NCBI GenBank assembly: GCA_013816695.1
Contig: JACDDZ010000051.1
Location: 1-9,777, forward strand
Length of the DNA stretch: 9,777 bases
Source of the DNA: Gemmatimonadaceae bacterium
GTDB lineage: Bacteria > Gemmatimonadota > Gemmatimonadetes > Gemmatimonadales > Gemmatimonadaceae
Reading direction: 5' to 3'
The position numbers were made by a program, and so were the translations under genes. How positions within the stretch are numbered: the first letter of the stretch is position 1; each line of letters begins with the position of its first letter. Shown piece by piece: positions 6,928-9,777 of this stretch. The notes under the pieces were generated by a model. That model was not told where the DNA came from and ran no database searches. It saw only the letters and a program-made list of their open reading frames with translations.

Positions 6928-9138
6928 ATGAAATTTTCAGCTCCGCGAATCGCCAGTGTGCTCGTTGCGCTATTCGCGCACTTTCTGGCGGCATCCGTTC
7001 AGGCTCAGGCCAATGAGCGCCGCTCAGTTGACGATTCTGCAACCGCGCTGACAACGCTTCTCAACGCTGCAGCTCAAGTCAATTCACGGGTACCTGAAAG
7101 ACTGCGCTCGTACCGGGCGCGGGTCGAGAGCGAGATGTCGATTGTCATCCTCGATTCCGGAAGTCGCGAACGGACCGCCCAACTCGAGCAAGTTGCAAGT
7201 GATGTTCGCTGGCGCGCCCCTGATCGGTACGACCAGCGCGTAATCGGCTACAGGGAACAGGCGGTCGGTCCGACGTTCTCACTAATGAGTCTGTTTGGTG
7301 GGTGGACCGTGCCGACATTGTACGGCAACAACCTGCAACTCGGACTGACCGGTGTAAACACGAATAAATCTCCGCAAATCGCGCGTCAAAGCACTGCGAT
7401 TCATCCGCTCGCGCCCAATCGCAACAGTTACTACGAGTTTCACGGCGGCGATACGGCAGTCACCTTGTATTCAAATGGCCGAAGAATTCCGATCGTGCGG
7501 GTGCGCGTTACCCCGCGCGCCGGCGCACGCGGTGATGCAATCCTTTTTTTCGGCGACATGTATCTAGACGCTGACTGGAAACAGATCGTGCGCATGCGAG
7601 GTCGTCTCGTCGAGCTGAAGAATGGAGTCGTCACAATCAAGGCGGGCAGCCGCCTTCCCGGCGTGAGCGGAGCCTCGTTCGTAGAACTTGTGAATGTCGA
7701 AGTGAATGGACAGTACTGGCTACCGGCATTTCAGCGCACCGAGATTCAGGCGCGCATTTCACTCTTTGGCGATTTCCGGAGCCTCATTCGCGTAGTGTCG
7801 CGGTTCAAGGACTATCGCGTCAACGACTCTACCTGGACCGGACCCGTTGCTCCTCCCGGTACCTCACACAATCTCACCTTCGCGTCTGGCGCCGAGCAGC
7901 AGCGATTCAGGGATTGGGACATGTCGCTCGGCGCCGCCAGCACTGATGTGTACTACGCGGAGTTTGACGACCTGGCACCGAGCGAATGGGCAACTGCAAC
8001 CTCGGACGCGGGAATTCATTTCAGCCCGCGAGGTATTGGTGACGTAATTCGGTTCAACCGGATTGAAGGCTTGTTCACCGGCGTCGCATTTGAAACAAAT
8101 TTGTCTGGACCGAAGAATTCGCGATCGCTGCGGGCAGCGCTGGGATGGGCTTGGGCCGAAGGTGCCGCCCGAGGAATGATCGGGGCCGAACAAAAGCGGG
8201 GAAGAACGATCGCCGGTCTGCGCGTCGAGAAAGCTCTTACACATACAAATGATTTTCAGTTGCCATTCTCGTGGGGAGCATCACTGAGTGCACTTCTCGG
8301 GAGCAGAGATGACTTCGATTATCTCGATCGACAGAGTGCGACGATCCATGTGTCGCGCCGTGTCGGTACAAAGAACCGATCGCTTGTGCGGGCTGAATTT
8401 GGCGCGGCGCGCGACGCAGCCGTACAGCAGAACATCTCGCAGGGATTGTTCGTTGCCAAGGGACAGGGGTTCCGGCCTAACCGCGGAATACGCGAGGGTA
8501 ATTATTTCAGCTCGGCAGCTTCAGTTGAAATAAATCCTGACGTAAGTGGATTGTTCGTTAACCGGGGTGTAGGATTGCGCCTTTTGTATTCCGGTGCTGA
8601 TGGGGAAATCTCTTGGCACAGAGTTGAGGCACGAACAGCTGTCCGACGCGAGCTCGGCCCATTTCAATTGTTCGGTCGGGCTGACGCCGGCGCGCTTCTA
8701 GGGGATCCGGTTCCTCAGGCATTGTTTGAGATTGGAAGTACTGAAGGGTTGAGCGCATACGGCTACAAACAATTCGCGGGCGATCGCGCAGCACTCGCGC
8801 GTGCTGTTGTTGGATACACTCTTCCATTTCTGCGCGCACCGATCAGGCTGCCGAGCAGGTTGATTCTGCCGGGAATCGCGCCCGGGATTGCAGCTGGGAT
8901 CCATGCAGGTTGGACCGATGCTTCCAGTCCGGCCGCAGAGCGGGCAATGCTTGAGCTGGGAAGTGTAGCCAATGAAGCCGGGGTTCCCGTTCCGCTCTCC
9001 CAAACGACAAACGGTGTCCGGGCTTCTGCTGAGTTTCTGCTCACGCTCTTTAGCGGATCGGTTGCTGTTGGGGTCACACGCCAGATTGACAGGTCGGGAC
9101 CCTGGAAATTCACCGCACGAATGGGCCAGGGATTCTAA
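6928..9138 (+). CDS. Large outer membrane protein, DUF5686-like N-terminus with surface-antigen-like barrel
   Basis: I start at the ATG at 6928 because it gives a clean signal peptide (MKFSAPR, hydrophobic core, cleavage near VQA|QA); an in-frame TTG at 6889 would put 13 extra residues in front. The protein is 736 aa. Residues about 40-300 are a periplasmic domain whose strands (HPLAPNRNSYYEF, then RRIPIVRVRVTPR, then GDMYLDADWKQIVRM) resemble the DUF5686 family known mainly from Bacteroidota. From about 320 to the end is a beta-barrel; a late segment (STEGLSAYGYKQFAGDRAALAR) is like the conserved stretch of Omp85/surface-antigen barrels. The last residue is Phe, the usual barrel-assembly signal. 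No POTRA domains are obvious. The role is unknown; a part in envelope assembly or transport is inferred. It starts 27 bp from a divergent gene, and the OmpA-lipoprotein gene follows after 56 bp. Confidence 0.85.
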   Translation: MKFSAPRIASVLVALFAHFLAASVQAQANERRSVDDSATALTTLLNAAAQVNSRVPERLRSYRARVESEMSIVILDSGSRERTAQLEQVASDVRWRAPDRYDQRVIGYREQAVGPTFSLMSLFGGWTVPTLYGNNLQLGLTGVNTNKSPQIARQSTAIHPLAPNRNSYYEFHGGDTAVTLYSNGRRIPIVRVRVTPRAGARGDAILFFGDMYLDADWKQIVRMRGRLVELKNGVVTIKAGSRLPGVSGASFVELVNVEVNGQYWLPAFQRTEIQARISLFGDFRSLIRVVSRFKDYRVNDSTWTGPVAPPGTSHNLTFASGAEQQRFRDWDMSLGAASTDVYYAEFDDLAPSEWATATSDAGIHFSPRGIGDVIRFNRIEGLFTGVAFETNLSGPKNSRSLRAALGWAWAEGAARGMIGAEQKRGRTIAGLRVEKALTHTNDFQLPFSWGASLSALLGSRDDFDYLDRQSATIHVSRRVGTKNRSLVRAEFGAARDAAVQQNISQGLFVAKGQGFRPNRGIREGNYFSSAASVEINPDVSGLFVNRGVGLRLLYSGADGEISWHRVEARTAVRRELGPFQLFGRADAGALLGDPVPQALFEIGSTEGLSAYGYKQFAGDRAALARAVVGYTLPFLRAPIRLPSRLILPGIAPGIAAGIHAGWTDASSPAAERAMLELGSVANEAGVPVPLSQTTNGVRASAEFLLTLFSGSVAVGVTRQIDRSGPWKFTARMGQGF

Positions 9139-9180
9139 TGATGGCACCCAACTTGAACGCTGTTAACCCCGTCATCCAAA

Positions 9181-9186
9181 AGAGGA
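9181..9186 (+). promoter_or_regulatory. Ribosome binding site of the OmpA-type lipoprotein gene
   Basis: AGAGGA lies 8 bases before the ATG at 9195. It is one of the few strong Shine-Dalgarno sites in the window and fixes the start of the lipoprotein gene. It suggests efficient translation, as expected for an abundant envelope lipoprotein. Confidence 0.6.
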
Positions 9187-9194
9187 ATAACGTA

Positions 9195-9777
9195 ATGCAA
9201 GCAAACAGGTCATCGCGCGCACTGGGCGCGTTCACACTTCTCGGCGCGCTCGTGCTATCGGGATGCGCGGGAATGAGCCAGAAGGAGCGCGGGGCAGTAA
9301 TCGGCGCAACGGCTGGAGCAGCAGTGGGTGGAGTCATTGGAAACCAGACCGGATCCACGGCACGTGGCGCAATTATCGGCGCTGTGGTTGGCGGAGCTGC
9401 TGGTGCAGTGATCGGGCACCAGATGGATCAGCAGGCGAAGGAACTGGAGCAGAACATCCCAGGCGCGACGATTGTCCGCGTGGGAGAGGGGATCGCAGTC
9501 ACTTTCTCGTCCGGAATTCTTTTCCCGTATAACTCGACGGACATTCTTCCTGCGGGAAGAACCAATCTCGACCAGTTGGCGAGCAGCCTTCAGAAGTTTC
9601 CGGACTCGGATATCCTGATCGTTGGTCACGCCGACAGCGATGGGTCGGATGCGTACAACCTGGATCTTTCGCAGCGCAGAGCCGCGGCGTCGAGTGCGTA
9701 TCTTCAGGCCCGCGGTGTTCCCGGAACGCGCCTGCATGCCACGGGCAAGGGTGAGTCGGAGCCGGTGGCTTCGAACG
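9195..9777 (+). CDS. OmpA-family peptidoglycan-binding lipoprotein with glycine zipper (3' end outside window)
   Basis: ATG at 9195 opens a frame that runs without a stop to the window end; 194 residues are visible. There is a lipoprotein signal peptide with lipobox LSGC, the lipidated cysteine being C24. Residues about 33-75 form a glycine-zipper segment (GAVIGATAGAAVGGVIG, then GAIIGAVVGGAAGAVIG), a helical hairpin often found in small envelope lipoproteins. Residues about 100-194 are an OmpA-C domain with IVGHADSDG (143-150) and NLDLSQRRA (155-163). D147 and R162 match the expected diaminopimelate-binding pair. The layout matches YiaD-like lipoproteins, which tether the outer membrane to peptidoglycan. 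Only the last 20-30 residues are likely missing. It lies 56 bp after the large barrel gene with its own strong ribosome site, so it may be in the same transcript or have its own promoter. Confidence 0.93.
   Translation, partial: MQANRSSRALGAFTLLGALVLSGCAGMSQKERGAVIGATAGAAVGGVIGNQTGSTARGAIIGAVVGGAAGAVIGHQMDQQAKELEQNIPGATIVRVGEGIAVTFSSGILFPYNSTDILPAGRTNLDQLASSLQKFPDSDILIVGHADSDGSDAYNLDLSQRRAAASSAYLQARGVPGTRLHATGKGESEPVASN

Noticed and set aside
8698..9147. 149-codon minus-strand frame with several cysteines (CPLCG-like stretch)
   Set aside because: It is antisense to the barrel end of the large outer-membrane protein. The cysteine pattern is incidental and not a complete zinc-binding motif set.
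9139..9194. Possible promoter (TTGAAC near 9153) before the lipoprotein gene
   Set aside because: No convincing -10 hexamer is found at a suitable distance, so it is not listed as a feature.
9255..9737. 160-codon minus-strand frame, and an 89-codon plus frame at 9263-9532
   Set aside because: Both overlap the OmpA-type lipoprotein gene, which has a lipobox, glycine zipper, OmpA-C motifs and a strong ribosome site.

Overview
This 9.8 kb window looks like chromosomal DNA from a Gram-negative-type (diderm) bacterium of moderately high GC content. It has two predicted outer-membrane beta-barrels, an OmpA-type lipoprotein with a lipobox, and several Sec signal peptides. The style (a DUF5686-like barrel, a compact OmpA lipoprotein, few strong Shine-Dalgarno sites) would fit Gemmatimonadota or a related phylum. 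That is an impression, not a demonstrated assignment. I see no RNA genes, CRISPR arrays, insertion sequences or phage genes.

Region 1 (1-6224, + strand) is a tight five-gene run that reads as a cell-envelope polysaccharide operon. It holds the 3' end of a HEAT-repeat protein, a processive family 2 glycosyltransferase in the membrane (4-bp ATGA overlap with the HEAT gene), a YaiO-type outer-membrane barrel, a large LTA-synthase/OpgB-like alkaline-phosphatase-superfamily enzyme with a C-terminal TPR tail, and a secreted GH16 glycoside hydrolase. A coherent model, by inference, is that the glycosyltransferase polymerises and exports a glycan. The LtaS-like enzyme decorates it at the periplasmic face, most likely with phosphoglycerol. 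The TPR tail and the YaiO barrel move it across the periplasm and outer membrane, and the GH16 enzyme trims or releases it. The most unusual point is that the TPR module, which in many YaiO proteins precedes the barrel in the same chain, here sits on the modifying enzyme, while the YaiO protein is barrel-only.

Region 2 (6225-6900) holds a GC-rich hairpin, a 63-aa lysine-rich small protein on +, and a 134-aa uncharacterised protein on - whose 3' end lies 1 bp from that of the small gene.

Region 3 (6928-9777, + strand) encodes a 736-aa outer-membrane protein with a DUF5686-like N-terminal part and a surface-antigen-like barrel. It is followed by an OmpA-family glycine-zipper lipoprotein that runs off the window end.
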